Source: Chitinolyticbacter albus (GTDB taxonomy: Bacteria > Pseudomonadota > Gammaproteobacteria > Burkholderiales > Chitinibacteraceae). Taken from it: a stretch of 64,000 nt of DNA. This document shows positions 19,402-28,829 of this stretch, one piece after another. The DNA lies in assembly GCF_024437655.1 (NCBI RefSeq), contig NZ_JANBVF010000005.1, positions 29,446 through 93,445 on the forward strand. The letters are read 5' to 3'. Position numbers and translations under genes: made by a program. The stretch's first letter is position 1; each line of letters starts with the position of its first letter. The notes under the pieces are model-generated. The model was given only the letters and a program-made list of their open reading frames with translations. It searched no databases and had not been told where the DNA came from.

Positions 19402-21141
19402 ATGGACAACAGCCGTACGCTCTACCTGCGCCTTCTGCGCGAAATCACGCCGTACTGGCCGGTGATTGTCGGCACCATCGTGTGCATGGCGCTCGCCGCC
19501 TCGGTGGATGCGGGCCTGGCGATGCTGATCCAGCCCCTGGTCGACCAGAACCTGCGCGCTGATTCGCTGGCCCGTGCCGCCGCCTGGATCCTGCCGGCAC
19601 AGATCCTGGCGCTGGCTGTTGGCCGGCTGCTATCCAATTTCGGCTACGAGTACGGCGGCGGCTGGCTGTCGTCGCGAGTGATGCACGATTTGCGGCAAAA
19701 GGTGTTCAACCATTATCTGAAGCTGCCGACACGCTTTTACGACCAGACTTCGACCGGGGTGATGCTGTCGCGCATCACCTACGACGTCAGCCAGATCATG
19801 AACGCCGGCGTACAGGTGCTCACCGTGCTGGTGCGCGATACCTGCTCCATCATCGCCTTTATCGCGGTCATGCTTTACCACGACTGGCAGCTCACGCTGT
19901 TCTGCCTGATCCTGCTGCCCGGCATTGCCGCCAGCATCCATTTCGTCGGCAAGCGCCAGCGCCGGCTGGCGCGCGCCACGCAAGCGAGCATGGGCGAGAT
20001 GACGCGCGTGCTCGACGAAAGCCTCTCCGGCCAGCGCGTGGTCAAGATCTTCGGCGGCAAGGATTTCGAGCGGCAACGCTATTTCGACGTCAACAACCGG
20101 GTGCGCGGCCTGTCGGTGAAGCAGCTGGCGACGAGCGCGGTGAATTCGGGCGTGATCATGCTGCTGATAGGCATCACGCTGGCCGCCATCGTCTATTTCG
20201 CCAGCCTGCGCGCGCAAAGCGGCGGGCTGACCGCGGGCGCCTTCGTGTCGTTCATGATCGCGATGATGGCGGTGCAGCAGCCGATCAAGAACCTGACCAA
20301 GCTCAACGGCCAGATCCACAAGGGCCTCGCCGCCGCCGAATCGGTGTTCGGCGTGCTCGACGCAGAGGCCGAGCGCGATACCGGCACGCTCCCGCTGGCG
20401 CGCGCGCAGGGCGAGCTGACCTTCGACAACGTCGTGTTTGCCTACCCGGCCGACGAGAAGCCGGCGCTGGCTGGTGTCACGCTCGCGATTGCGCCGGGTG
20501 AAACCGTGGCGCTGGTCGGCAGTTCCGGTAGCGGCAAGACGACCCTAGCCAATCTGTTGCCCCGCTTTTACGACCCCGCAGCCGGCCGTATCCTGCTCGA
20601 TGGCGTGGCGCTGACCGACTACCGGCTCGACGATCTGCGGCGACAGTACGCCATGGTCAGCCAGGACGTGGTGCTGTTCAACGACAGCGTTGCCGCCAAC
20701 ATCGCCTACGGCGATCCCGCGCCCGACCCGGATCGCATACGCGCCGCTGCCGATGCGGCGTTCGCCACCGAGTTCATCGAAGCGACGCCGGGCGGCTTTG
20801 CCACCGAGCTCGGCGAGAACGGCCTGCGGCTATCGGGCGGCCAGCGCCAGCGGCTGGCGATTGCACGTGCCATCTACAAGGATGCGCCCATCCTGATCCT
20901 GGACGAGGCGACCAGCGCGCTCGATACCGAATCGGAGCGCAAGGTGCAGGCCGCGCTGGAAAACCTGATGAAATCGCGCACCACCCTCGTGATCGCCCAC
21001 CGCCTCTCGACCATAGAAAGCGCCGATCGCATCGTGGTGATGCGCCATGGCCGCATCGTCGAAAGTGGCTCGCATACCGAGCTGATCGCCCAGCGCGGCG
21101 CCTACGCCCAGATGCACGCGGCGCAGTTCAACGAGGGGTGA
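19402..21141 (+). CDS. msbA: Lipid A export ABC transporter MsbA
   Basis: MsbA is a homodimeric half-transporter that flips lipid A-core across the inner membrane. The 579-aa product has a six-span permease domain (about residues 20-310) and a C-terminal ATPase. The ATPase shows Walker A GSSGSGKTT near residue 373, signature LSGGQRQR near 478, and Walker B ILILDEATSALD near 498. Length and order match MsbA. The saccharide genes that follow fit a role in LPS assembly. Confidence 0.93.
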   Translation: MDNSRTLYLRLLREITPYWPVIVGTIVCMALAASVDAGLAMLIQPLVDQNLRADSLARAAAWILPAQILALAVGRLLSNFGYEYGGGWLSSRVMHDLRQKVFNHYLKLPTRFYDQTSTGVMLSRITYDVSQIMNAGVQVLTVLVRDTCSIIAFIAVMLYHDWQLTLFCLILLPGIAASIHFVGKRQRRLARATQASMGEMTRVLDESLSGQRVVKIFGGKDFERQRYFDVNNRVRGLSVKQLATSAVNSGVIMLLIGITLAAIVYFASLRAQSGGLTAGAFVSFMIAMMAVQQPIKNLTKLNGQIHKGLAAAESVFGVLDAEAERDTGTLPLARAQGELTFDNVVFAYPADEKPALAGVTLAIAPGETVALVGSSGSGKTTLANLLPRFYDPAAGRILLDGVALTDYRLDDLRRQYAMVSQDVVLFNDSVAANIAYGDPAPDPDRIRAAADAAFATEFIEATPGGFATELGENGLRLSGGQRQRLAIARAIYKDAPILILDEATSALDTESERKVQAALENLMKSRTTLVIAHRLSTIESADRIVVMRHGRIVESGSHTELIAQRGAYAQMHAAQFNEG

Positions 21142-21189
21142 GGCGGACAAGCCACAGCTGGCGCTGCGCCTTCGGGGGCCGACTCGGCC

Positions 21190-21969
21190 TCAGGCATCCG
21201 TTCTGCGGCGCTGCGCCTCGTTGCGGGCCAGCAACGCCAGTTTGAGGAAACGGTAGTACACCGTCTCGGCGTTGAAGATTGCGACCTGCAAGCCGGCGGC
21301 GCCGTCGAGAAAACCGAGCTTGAAAACGTAGGTACGCACGAAAGCCCATAGCCCGCGTGTCAGTGCCTTGCTCACGCTGGCGGTCTCGCCCTTGGCATGG
21401 CGCTGCGCTGCACCGGCGCTGGAATAGGCATCGAGCTTGCGTTGCACGTCCTCGTAGTTTTCGTACGAGTAGTGCTGCAGCAGGCCGTCGAGCCGCCCCG
21501 GCTGCCCCGTAAACACCAGCCGCTCGTGCACCAGCTCGTCCGAGTAGCGCGCCGCGCCCTTGCGGAACAGCCGGGGTATCCAGTCCGGAAACCAGCCCGA
21601 ATGGCGCATCCAATGTCCGCAGAACGACGAGAGCCGGTTCAGCATCCAGACCTCGTGCGCGTTCGAGCGGATCGCTTGCAGGATGGAGGCCGCCAGTTCG
21701 GGCGAAACCACTTCGTCGGCATCGATCACCAGCACCCAGTCGGTCGCGAGCAGGTCAATGGCGCGGTTCTTCTGCAGGCCGAAGCCGGGCCAATCGGGGG
21801 TCTGCTCGATACGCGCGCCGTGCGCGCGGGCGATATCCAGCGTAGCGTCGCTGCTACCCGAATCGAGCACCACCACCGCGTCGGCAAAAGCGAGGGCGGA
21901 CAGGCACTGCGCAAGGCGCGTTTCGGCGTTCTTGGTGATCAGGGCCACGCCCAGGGTGGGTGCTTGCAT
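21190..21969 (-). CDS. Family 2 glycosyltransferase, WaaE/KdtX-like
   Basis: The 259-aa product has a GT-A fold start, TLGVALITKNAETRLAQCL, followed by VVVLDSGSSDATL and the metal-binding IDADEVVSPELA. It then continues as in WaaE/KdtX-type LPS-core beta-1,4-glucosyltransferases (RLSSFCGHWMRHSGW, PRLFRKG, HERLVFTG). The acceptor is probably the inner core, by analogy. I chose the ATG at 21969; a start at 22008 adds 13 residues. It is convergent with msbA. Confidence 0.85.
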   Translation of the reverse strand: MQAPTLGVALITKNAETRLAQCLSALAFADAVVVLDSGSSDATLDIARAHGARIEQTPDWPGFGLQKNRAIDLLATDWVLVIDADEVVSPELAASILQAIRSNAHEVWMLNRLSSFCGHWMRHSGWFPDWIPRLFRKGAARYSDELVHERLVFTGQPGRLDGLLQHYSYENYEDVQRKLDAYSSAGAAQRHAKGETASVSKALTRGLWAFVRTYVFKLGFLDGAAGLQVAIFNAETVYYRFLKLALLARNEAQRRRTDA

Positions 21970-22049
21970 CGGAAAGGGGGGCACGGGAAAACGGCTATAA
22001 TCGGCCATCTTGCCCGGCCATCACAAGCCGTTTACACCGAGCCCACCCC

Positions 22050-23054
22050 ATGAACATCCTCGTTACCGGCGCCGCCGGCTTCATCGGCATGCACCTTTCC
22101 GAGCGCTTGATTGCGCTCGGCCATACCGTGCATGGCATCGACAGCCTCAACAGCTATTACGACCCGGCGCTCAAGCAAGCCCGCCTTGCCCGCCTCACGG
22201 GCCTGCCTGGTTTTTCCTTCGCGCAGCGCGATGTGGCCGATCCGGCGACGATGGAGCTGATCCGCGACGGCGGCTTCGACGTGGTGGTGCATCTGGCGGC
22301 GCAGGCTGGTGTGCGCTATTCGATCGATGCGCCGCTGGCCTACAACGCGGCCAATCTCAGCGGCTTCACCCATGTGCTCGAAGGCTGTCGCCACGGCAAG
22401 GTGGGCCATCTGATCTTCGCCAGCTCATCGAGCGTGTACGGCGGCAACCGCAAGCTGCCTTTCCAGGAAACCGATGCCACCGAGCACCCGGTCAGCTTCT
22501 ACGCGGCGACCAAGAAGGCCAACGAGGCGATGGCGCACAGCTACGCGCATCTCTATGGCCTGCCAGTGACGGGCCTGCGCTTCTTCACCGTCTACGGCCC
22601 GTGGGGCCGGCCGGACATGGCGTACTACAAGTTCGCGCAGAAAATCATGGCCGGTGAATCGATCGACGTTTACAACCATGGCCACATGCGGCGCGACTTC
22701 ACCTACATCGACGAAATCATCGCCGGTATCGTTGGTCTCCTCGACAAGCCGGCGCGGCCTGATCCCGCATTCGACGTGCTGGCGCCACGAAACGGCAGCA
22801 GCTGGGCGCCGTACCGCATCCTCAATATCGGCGGCAGCAACCCGGCACAATTGTCCGAATTCATTGCGCTGCTCGAAAAGCACCTGGGCCGCGAGGCCGA
22901 CAAGCGATATCTGCCGATGCAGGCGGGGGACGTCGAGGAAACCGCGGCCGATACCTCGGCACTGGAGTCCGTTGTCGGCCCCATCCCGCGCACCCGGCTG
23001 GACGAAGGCCTGGCGCGCTTCGTCGCATGGTTCAAGGATTACCACGGTGTCTGA
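22050..23054 (+). CDS. NAD-dependent epimerase, UDP-glucuronate 4-epimerase-like
   Basis: This 334-aa extended short-chain dehydrogenase has the NAD-binding loop VTGAAGFIGMHLSE, the HLAAQAGVRYSI segment, and the catalytic pair YAATKK (Tyr-x-x-x-Lys) near residue 155. The stretch FFTVYGPWGRPDMA is typical of UDP-glucuronate 4-epimerases, which make UDP-galacturonate for LPS core or capsule. A related UDP-sugar specificity cannot be excluded. A TATAAT (21996-22001) lies 48 bp upstream. The next gene starts inside its last codons. Confidence 0.88.
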   Translation: MNILVTGAAGFIGMHLSERLIALGHTVHGIDSLNSYYDPALKQARLARLTGLPGFSFAQRDVADPATMELIRDGGFDVVVHLAAQAGVRYSIDAPLAYNAANLSGFTHVLEGCRHGKVGHLIFASSSSVYGGNRKLPFQETDATEHPVSFYAATKKANEAMAHSYAHLYGLPVTGLRFFTVYGPWGRPDMAYYKFAQKIMAGESIDVYNHGHMRRDFTYIDEIIAGIVGLLDKPARPDPAFDVLAPRNGSSWAPYRILNIGGSNPAQLSEFIALLEKHLGREADKRYLPMQAGDVEETAADTSALESVVGPIPRTRLDEGLARFVAWFKDYHGV

Positions 23055-24129
23055 CACGCCGCAGTTCAAGCGGGCGCTCGTCATCAAGCTGCGCCATCAC
23101 GGCGATGTGCTGCTGACGAGCCCGGTGTTCACCGTGCTGGCGCAGGCCTGCCCGGGCATCGAGATTGATGCCTTGGTCTACGACGAAACCCGCGACATGC
23201 TGCAAGGCCACCCCGCGATTGCACAACTGCATACGGTGGGCCGCAAATGGCGCGGCAGCTGGCTCGGCGGCATCAAGGCGTGGTGGCGCTTGTTCAGCAC
23301 GCTGCGCCGCCGCGACTACGACCTGATTGTGAACCTGACCGACCACTGGCATGGCGCGCGGTTGGCGCGGCTGCTGCGGCCCCGCGTCTCGGTTGCGCCG
23401 CAGGCCGAGAAAGGCAGTGCGTTCAGCAACAAACTGTGGCAGCGCTCGTTCACCGCCTTGTATCCGGAGCTATCGAAGAATACCCGGCACACTGTCGAGA
23501 TCCACCTTGATGCCTTGCGTCGGATCGGTATCCAGCCGCGAGTCGAAGACAAGCGCACGCTGTATGTCGCGGGCGAAGCGGCCGAAGCGGCCGTGGCCGA
23601 GCGGCTGGCGGCGCTGGGGGTAAGTCGCGGCAGCTACGTGCTGGTCCACCCCACGTCGCGCTGGATGTTCAAGGCCTGGCCCGTGGCCTACACCGCACAG
23701 GTGATCGACGAACTGGTGCGGCGCGGCTGGCCCGTCGTGCTGTCGGCAGCGCCCTCGGACGAGGAGATGGCCTGGATTGCCCAATTGCGCGAGGCGTTGA
23801 CGCAACCGGTGCACGATCTGGCCGGCCAGCTCAATCTCAAGCAGCTCGGTGCGCTAATCGCCGGAGCGCGCCTATACGTTGGCGTCGACTCGATGCCCAT
23901 GCACCTGGCCAGCGCAGTGGGTACGCCGACCGTGGCACTGTTCGGCCCCACGGGCGATATCAAGTGGGCGCCCTGGGGAGTGGCTCATCGCGTGGTCACG
24001 GCGGATTTTTCGTGCCGCCCGTGCGGCAAGGCCGGCTGCGGCGATGGCCGCGTCAGCGACTGCATCAACGCGATCACGCCGGGGCAGGTCATGGCGGCAA
24101 TCGACGCCGTACTGGCGGAATCGGCATGA
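23047..24129 (+). CDS. waaQ: Lipopolysaccharide heptosyltransferase, RfaQ/WaaQ-like
   Basis: This is a family 9 (GT-B) glycosyltransferase of 360 aa. It starts ALVIKLRHHGDVLLTSPVF, the conserved start of LPS heptosyltransferases, and has the C-terminal region YVGVDSMPMHLASAVGTPTV and ALFGPTGDIKW of the WaaQ group. Heptosyltransferase III adds a branch heptose to the inner core. The start is GTG 23047, overlapping the epimerase, with AAGGA upstream. The symbol follows from motifs, not a search. Confidence 0.85.
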   Translation: MSDTPQFKRALVIKLRHHGDVLLTSPVFTVLAQACPGIEIDALVYDETRDMLQGHPAIAQLHTVGRKWRGSWLGGIKAWWRLFSTLRRRDYDLIVNLTDHWHGARLARLLRPRVSVAPQAEKGSAFSNKLWQRSFTALYPELSKNTRHTVEIHLDALRRIGIQPRVEDKRTLYVAGEAAEAAVAERLAALGVSRGSYVLVHPTSRWMFKAWPVAYTAQVIDELVRRGWPVVLSAAPSDEEMAWIAQLREALTQPVHDLAGQLNLKQLGALIAGARLYVGVDSMPMHLASAVGTPTVALFGPTGDIKWAPWGVAHRVVTADFSCRPCGKAGCGDGRVSDCINAITPGQVMAAIDAVLAESA

Positions 24130-25259
24130 CGCGGCTCGCCATCGTCCGGCAGAAATACAACCCGCACGGTGGCGCCGAGCGCTTCGTCTCGCGTACGCTG
24201 AACACGCTGGTCGACGCGGGCGAGCTCGACGTGACACTGATTGCGCGCGAGTGGCAGGACGCTGGAAACTGGGACACACGGGTGCTGAACCCGCGCTACC
24301 TCACCCGTCGCGGCCGGGATGCGGGCTTTGCCGCAGCCGCGGCCGCGTGCTTTGGTGAGTTCGATCTGGTGCAAAGCCACGAGCGCATACCCGGCGCCGC
24401 GATCTACCGCGCGGGCGATGGCGTACACGCCACTTGGCTGGAGCAGCTCGACCGCACCCAGGGGCCGCTGGCGCGCGCGGCGCGCCGTTTCAGCCCGTAT
24501 CATCGCTATGTGCTGGACGCCGAGGCGCGCATGTTCCGGGATCCACGGCTCAAGCGCGTGATCTGCAATGCCCGTCAGGTGCGTGACGATATCGCCACCC
24601 GCTTCGGCCTGCCCGATGAAACGCTGACCGTGATCTACAACGGCGTCGACACGGGGGTTTTCCATCCGGATGTCGCCGGTTGCCGTGCCGAACAGCGCGT
24701 GCAATGGGCGCTGCCGCCCGATGCGCCGGTGCTGGCCTACGTGGGCTCCGGTTTCGAGCGCAAGGGCGTGGCAACGGCGCTTTCCTCCATCGTGCCGTAT
24801 CCCGAGGTGCACCTGATCGTTGCCGGGCACGACAAGCACGCGACGCAATATCGGCGCCAGGCAGAGGCGCTTGGTCTGGCATCGCGGGTGCGCTTTCTAG
24901 GTGCAGTGGCCGACGTGAAACGCGTCTATGGCGCCGCCGACGCGCTGATCCTGCCCACGCTGTACGACCCGTTTCCCAATGTCTGCGTCGAAGCCCTGGC
25001 TTGCGGATTGCCGTTGTTCACCAGCGCCCGTTGCGGCGCGGCCGAGTGGCTCACCGAGGGCCAGAACGGCTGGGTGCGTGATGCGCTCGATATCGATGGC
25101 TATGCGAGCGCAATCGGCAGCTGGTTGGCGCGCCGCGCCGACTGGGACGCGCTACGGCTGCTGGCGCGCCTTACCGCGGAGCCGTACACTCTCTCGCACA
25201 TGGCCGAGCAATTGCAGGCGCTCTATGCCGGCCTGCTTGCAGACATTGCTCAGCGCTGA
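24126..25259 (+). CDS. Family 4 glycosyltransferase, WaaG-like
   Basis: The 377-aa GT-B enzyme starts with LAIVRQKYNPHGGAERFVSR, carries VIYNGVDTGVFHPD at the domain junction, and has the donor-site motif DPFPNVCVEALACGLP near residue 285. This layout resembles WaaG (RfaG), the LPS core glucosyltransferase I. It overlaps the heptosyltransferase by 4 bp (ATGA), consistent with co-translation in a core-assembly operon. Its 3' end overlaps the convergent glycosyltransferase by 10 bp. Confidence 0.82.
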   Translation: MTRLAIVRQKYNPHGGAERFVSRTLNTLVDAGELDVTLIAREWQDAGNWDTRVLNPRYLTRRGRDAGFAAAAAACFGEFDLVQSHERIPGAAIYRAGDGVHATWLEQLDRTQGPLARAARRFSPYHRYVLDAEARMFRDPRLKRVICNARQVRDDIATRFGLPDETLTVIYNGVDTGVFHPDVAGCRAEQRVQWALPPDAPVLAYVGSGFERKGVATALSSIVPYPEVHLIVAGHDKHATQYRRQAEALGLASRVRFLGAVADVKRVYGAADALILPTLYDPFPNVCVEALACGLPLFTSARCGAAEWLTEGQNGWVRDALDIDGYASAIGSWLARRADWDALRLLARLTAEPYTLSHMAEQLQALYAGLLADIAQR

Positions 25260-26380
25260 GCGCGGCGGCCGGCTACGTCGCGGAAGATGCGCTCCATGCT
25301 GTCCAGCATGTGCGTCCGGGTGAAATGCGCCAACAGGTGACGATGGCCGTCCACGGCCAACCGTTGCCGCAAAGCCTCGTCGCGATACAGCCGCTCGATG
25401 GCGCTCGCCAGCGCAGCTGGATCGCGTTGTGGCACCAAGAGGCCGCTCACGTCGTCGATGATGGCATCGCCCGTGCCGCCGGCATCGGTGGCGATTGTGG
25501 CGACCTCGCAAGCGAGCGCCTGCATCACGCCTTGCGGCAATCCTTCCAGGTCGTGCGACGGGCTCAGCGCGATGTCGAAGGCGGGGAACCAGTCCTGTGG
25601 CGCGGCCTGATGGCCGGCAAACAGCACCCGTTCGGTCAGGCCCAGTTCAGCCACCCGGGTGGCGATGGCCTCGCGATGCGTGCCTTCGCCGACGATGGCC
25701 AGATGGAGCTGCGGGATATCCAGCCGGGCCATCGCCTGCAGCAACACCTCATGCCCCTTGTTGGGCCGCAGGTGCGATACCACGCCCAGCCAGAAGGCGT
25801 CCGGCGCCAGGCCCAGCTGCTGGCGCGCGGCAAGCCGGTCGCCCGGGATGAAGCGATCAGTATCGACGCCGCTCGGAACGGAAGAGCTGTGCTTGAGCGG
25901 CACGCCGATGGCGACGAGCTGATGCCGCAGTGCTTCGCCGGTGGTCACCACGTGTGCATGGGCCGTGCCCATCAGCCAGCGTGTGGCCGCATTGTCGCGT
26001 GGCGCGCCGGATGCATGCCGGGTGCGCACCAGCGGCGGCGGATTGCGGATGGCCAGACTGGCCAGTGCCATCAACCAACTGTCGGCCGAGTTGTGGGTAT
26101 TGATGACGTCGACCTGCGGTGCGTTGGCGTGCAACCATCGCCAGCTTTTGAGCAATGTCGCCGGATTCTTGCGCCCCAGCGGCAGGGCCATCGTCGCTAG
26201 CCCGGCATTGCTAGCTAGCGTATAAAGCGGAACGTCGGCAGGGCACAGTATGGTCGTACGGTGTCCACGCTGCGCGAGTCCCAACGCTTCGTTGACGATG
26301 CGCATGGGCTGGCCGCCACGCCCGCCGTTGGCTTCGGTGTGGACGATATGCAGCGGGCGTTGTGATTTATTGGTATTCAT
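25250..26380 (-). CDS. Family 4 glycosyltransferase
   Basis: The 376-aa GT-B enzyme has an N-terminal acceptor domain (LHIVHTEANGGRGGQPMRIV) and the junction VPSGVDTDRFIPGDR. The donor domain contains LGVVSHLRPNKGHEVLLQA and SPSHDLEGLPQGVMQALAC, where an Glu-Gly-Leu-Pro element replaces the more common E-x-F-G. It probably acts on LPS core or O-antigen; acceptor and sugar are unknown. ATG 26380 is chosen, although the frame continues to 26419. The start lies only 11 bp from that of the divergent ligase gene. Confidence 0.82.
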   Translation of the reverse strand: MNTNKSQRPLHIVHTEANGGRGGQPMRIVNEALGLAQRGHRTTILCPADVPLYTLASNAGLATMALPLGRKNPATLLKSWRWLHANAPQVDVINTHNSADSWLMALASLAIRNPPPLVRTRHASGAPRDNAATRWLMGTAHAHVVTTGEALRHQLVAIGVPLKHSSSVPSGVDTDRFIPGDRLAARQQLGLAPDAFWLGVVSHLRPNKGHEVLLQAMARLDIPQLHLAIVGEGTHREAIATRVAELGLTERVLFAGHQAAPQDWFPAFDIALSPSHDLEGLPQGVMQALACEVATIATDAGGTGDAIIDDVSGLLVPQRDPAALASAIERLYRDEALRQRLAVDGHRHLLAHFTRTHMLDSMERIFRDVAGRRAQR

Positions 26381-26391
26381 GTGAACTGGAT

Positions 26392-27792
26392 ATGAAAAAT
26401 TTGCGAGCAATCCTGTCATTGCAGGGCAATAAGCTTAACAGAGCACTGGCCGCGATCCTGAGCTTTGCGCTCTTGGTGCTTTGCCTGATCTGGCTGCTCC
26501 GCGACCCGGTCTTCCATCGCAACTTGCCGATCTACCTCAGCGTGATCAGCTGCGGACTGCTCGCGTTTACGCTGCGGCTGAGGCCATTGCAGCAGCGCTC
26601 GCCGCTGGAGCGCGCGCTGATCTGGGGCCTGATACTGATCGCTGCCGTAGCACTGGCCACGGGATTCATCGTCGCCCCTGATCCGCACACCCATTTCAGC
26701 TATTGGAACAGCCGCCTGTTGCGACCCATATTGCTGTTCGGCGTAGGCTATCTGCTGTACGACGTGCTCAAGCCCAGTTGCCCATGGTTGACGCCACAAC
26801 GCTTGCTGAGCGCCGTTGTCGTGGCTTTGATGGCCATTGTCGTGTTCCACCTTGGTTTCAGCGCCCACTACTACGTCCAGCACGGCGCTTTGCCATGGCA
26901 GACAACCGAAGGCGTCTATAACCGCGCCCGGGCGAGCTACTACATCAACATGCTCGCCGCCATACTGCTGGCCGAAGTCGTCGGGCGGCTGGGATTGAAA
27001 CAGCGCATGCTGGCGCTGCCAAGCAGCGTGCTGGCTTTATTCATCGCCGCCTGTTGCGCGGTCACCATCCTGATTTCGACGCGCTGGGGTACGCTGGGGC
27101 TCCTGGGGATGAGCGCACTGTGCAGCCTGTGGCTGCTCGCCCGCTATGCCCGTTCAGCCGTTTTCCGTGTGGCGGCCTTGCTGGTGCTGCTGGGTATCGG
27201 CGCCGCCCTGGGCTACGGCTCATATCGGATCGATCACGCGCGCTGGGCGCCGGTACTGGAAGAGGCAAAAGCAGGCTGGAATAGCCCGACCGATACCTTC
27301 TGCTTCAACTTTGCCCAAGGCCGCGTTCCGCTCAACGCCGCCGGCGTCCCCTACAGCCACTCCAACTATTGCCGTGCCAGTCTCCTGCACCAAAGTACCA
27401 TGGTGCTGGCCGACAACCCGCTGGGCGGTGGCATGGGCAAGCGCACGTACAATGCCTTGCTCGAACGGAAATACCAGCAGCACTTTGCCGTGCCGCATAG
27501 CCACCATGGCTTTATCGAGTTTGGCCTGCAGACTGGCTGGTCGGGTCTCGCGCTCTGGCTGGCCTGGTTGGTCGCCGTTGCCGTCTATGGCTGGCAACTC
27601 TATCGCCGGCAAGCGAGCGCGCTGGGCTTTATGATCCTGCTGTTCACCTTCAGCTTCGTTACTCGATCGCTGGTCGACAACATCATCGTCGACCCGCATC
27701 TGGAGCAGTATCTGTTCCTGTTCGGACTGCTGCTGGGGCTGGCACGTCACGCGACGCCGCCACCGTCCGCGCCAACGGCGCAGGTATCATAG
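26392..27792 (+). CDS. O-antigen ligase family protein (WaaL/Wzy-like)
   Basis: This 466-aa polytopic inner-membrane protein has about ten to twelve spans and a large periplasmic loop (about residues 285-390) bearing ADNPLGGGMGKRTYNALL and HSHHGFIEFGLQTGWSG. The loop layout is that of O-antigen ligases and polymerases, which join O-polysaccharide from undecaprenyl diphosphate to lipid A-core. WaaL and Wzy cannot be separated by eye. An in-frame GTG at 26362 is an alternative start that would overlap the divergent gene. Confidence 0.8.
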   Translation: MKNLRAILSLQGNKLNRALAAILSFALLVLCLIWLLRDPVFHRNLPIYLSVISCGLLAFTLRLRPLQQRSPLERALIWGLILIAAVALATGFIVAPDPHTHFSYWNSRLLRPILLFGVGYLLYDVLKPSCPWLTPQRLLSAVVVALMAIVVFHLGFSAHYYVQHGALPWQTTEGVYNRARASYYINMLAAILLAEVVGRLGLKQRMLALPSSVLALFIAACCAVTILISTRWGTLGLLGMSALCSLWLLARYARSAVFRVAALLVLLGIGAALGYGSYRIDHARWAPVLEEAKAGWNSPTDTFCFNFAQGRVPLNAAGVPYSHSNYCRASLLHQSTMVLADNPLGGGMGKRTYNALLERKYQQHFAVPHSHHGFIEFGLQTGWSGLALWLAWLVAVAVYGWQLYRRQASALGFMILLFTFSFVTRSLVDNIIVDPHLEQYLFLFGLLLGLARHATPPPSAPTAQVS

Positions 27793-27830
27793 GCGCCCGT
27801 CAACCCAAGACCCGACAGGAGAGCGTAGCG

Positions 27831-28829
27831 ATGAAGGCGCCCCAGCTCAGCATCGTCGCCGCCGTCTACAACAACGCCGGTTTTATCGCGCAGTTCTTCG
27901 AATGCCTGCTCGCGCAGCAACTCGATGACTACGAGCTGATCCTGGTCGACGACGGCTCGAGCGACGATACGCTCGCGGTGATCGAAGCCTGGCGCGACCG
28001 TTTTGCCGCGCTTACCGTCATCAGCCAGCCCAACCAGGGTGTGTCGGTCGCGCGCAACACGGGCCTTGCCGCCGCGCGTGGCGAGTACGTAGCGTTTCCC
28101 GACACCGACGACGTATTCCGGCCTGGCATGTACCGCACGCTGCTCGAGATGGCAGCCCGTGGCGATCTTGATGTTGCGACCTGCAACGGCGTCTATGTCT
28201 ACGACGATGGCCGGCCGTCGCGCCCCATCTTCCCGCACGATCGGCTGCAGGCCACAGGCGTGATCGGCGGTCCGGAGTGGCTGCAGCGCGGTCTCGCATC
28301 GCAGAAATTCCTGCACGTGACCTGGCTCAATATCTACCGGCGCTCGCTGCTGGTCGAGCAGGCTCTGCAGTTCGAGCCTGGGCTGCACCACCAGGACATC
28401 GTCTGGACCACGGCGTTGCTGCTTGCCGCGAAGCGCGTGCAGTACACCGATGCCGAGTTCTACGAATACCTGATCCACTCAGCTTCGGTATCGCACCAGC
28501 CCGGCACCAACGCGCGCCGGATGAAGAGCGCGCGCAACTACATGCGCATCCTTGAATTGCTCGATGGCATCAACGCTCGGCACGCCGATACGGTGCAGCA
28601 CCTGCCCGAATGTCGCTGGCAGATCGCCAAGGAAGGTCTGGGCATCCTGCACTCGATCAACAACATCGATGACATGGATCAGCGCGGCGAGATTGTCGAC
28701 GAGCTCTTCTCGCGTGGCATCTGGGCACTGATCTGGCGCAACGCCACCGGACTCAAGCAACATTGGCGGCTGGCGCGGCGTTACGCCGGCCTGCGCCGCG
28801 CGCTGCGCCATCACCGGGAACGAGCATGA
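27831..28829 (+). CDS. Family 2 glycosyltransferase
   Basis: This 332-aa GT-A enzyme begins LSIVAAVYNNAGFIAQFFE, then VDDGSSDDTL, SVARNTGLAAARGEYV and FPDTDDVF (the metal-binding DxD). The C-terminal half contains HHQDIVWTTALLLAA, similar to GT2 enzymes of capsule and LPS outer core. AGGAG at 27820-27824 is a good ribosome-binding site. The following gene overlaps by 4 bp. The sugar transferred is not predictable from sequence. Confidence 0.85.
   Translation: MKAPQLSIVAAVYNNAGFIAQFFECLLAQQLDDYELILVDDGSSDDTLAVIEAWRDRFAALTVISQPNQGVSVARNTGLAAARGEYVAFPDTDDVFRPGMYRTLLEMAARGDLDVATCNGVYVYDDGRPSRPIFPHDRLQATGVIGGPEWLQRGLASQKFLHVTWLNIYRRSLLVEQALQFEPGLHHQDIVWTTALLLAAKRVQYTDAEFYEYLIHSASVSHQPGTNARRMKSARNYMRILELLDGINARHADTVQHLPECRWQIAKEGLGILHSINNIDDMDQRGEIVDELFSRGIWALIWRNATGLKQHWRLARRYAGLRRALRHHRERA

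Noticed and set aside
21996..22001. TATAAT upstream of the epimerase as a firm promoter
   Set aside because: The -10 is perfect, but the nearest TTGCAT (21964-21969) is 26 bp away, too far for a sigma-70 -35, so it is only mentioned.
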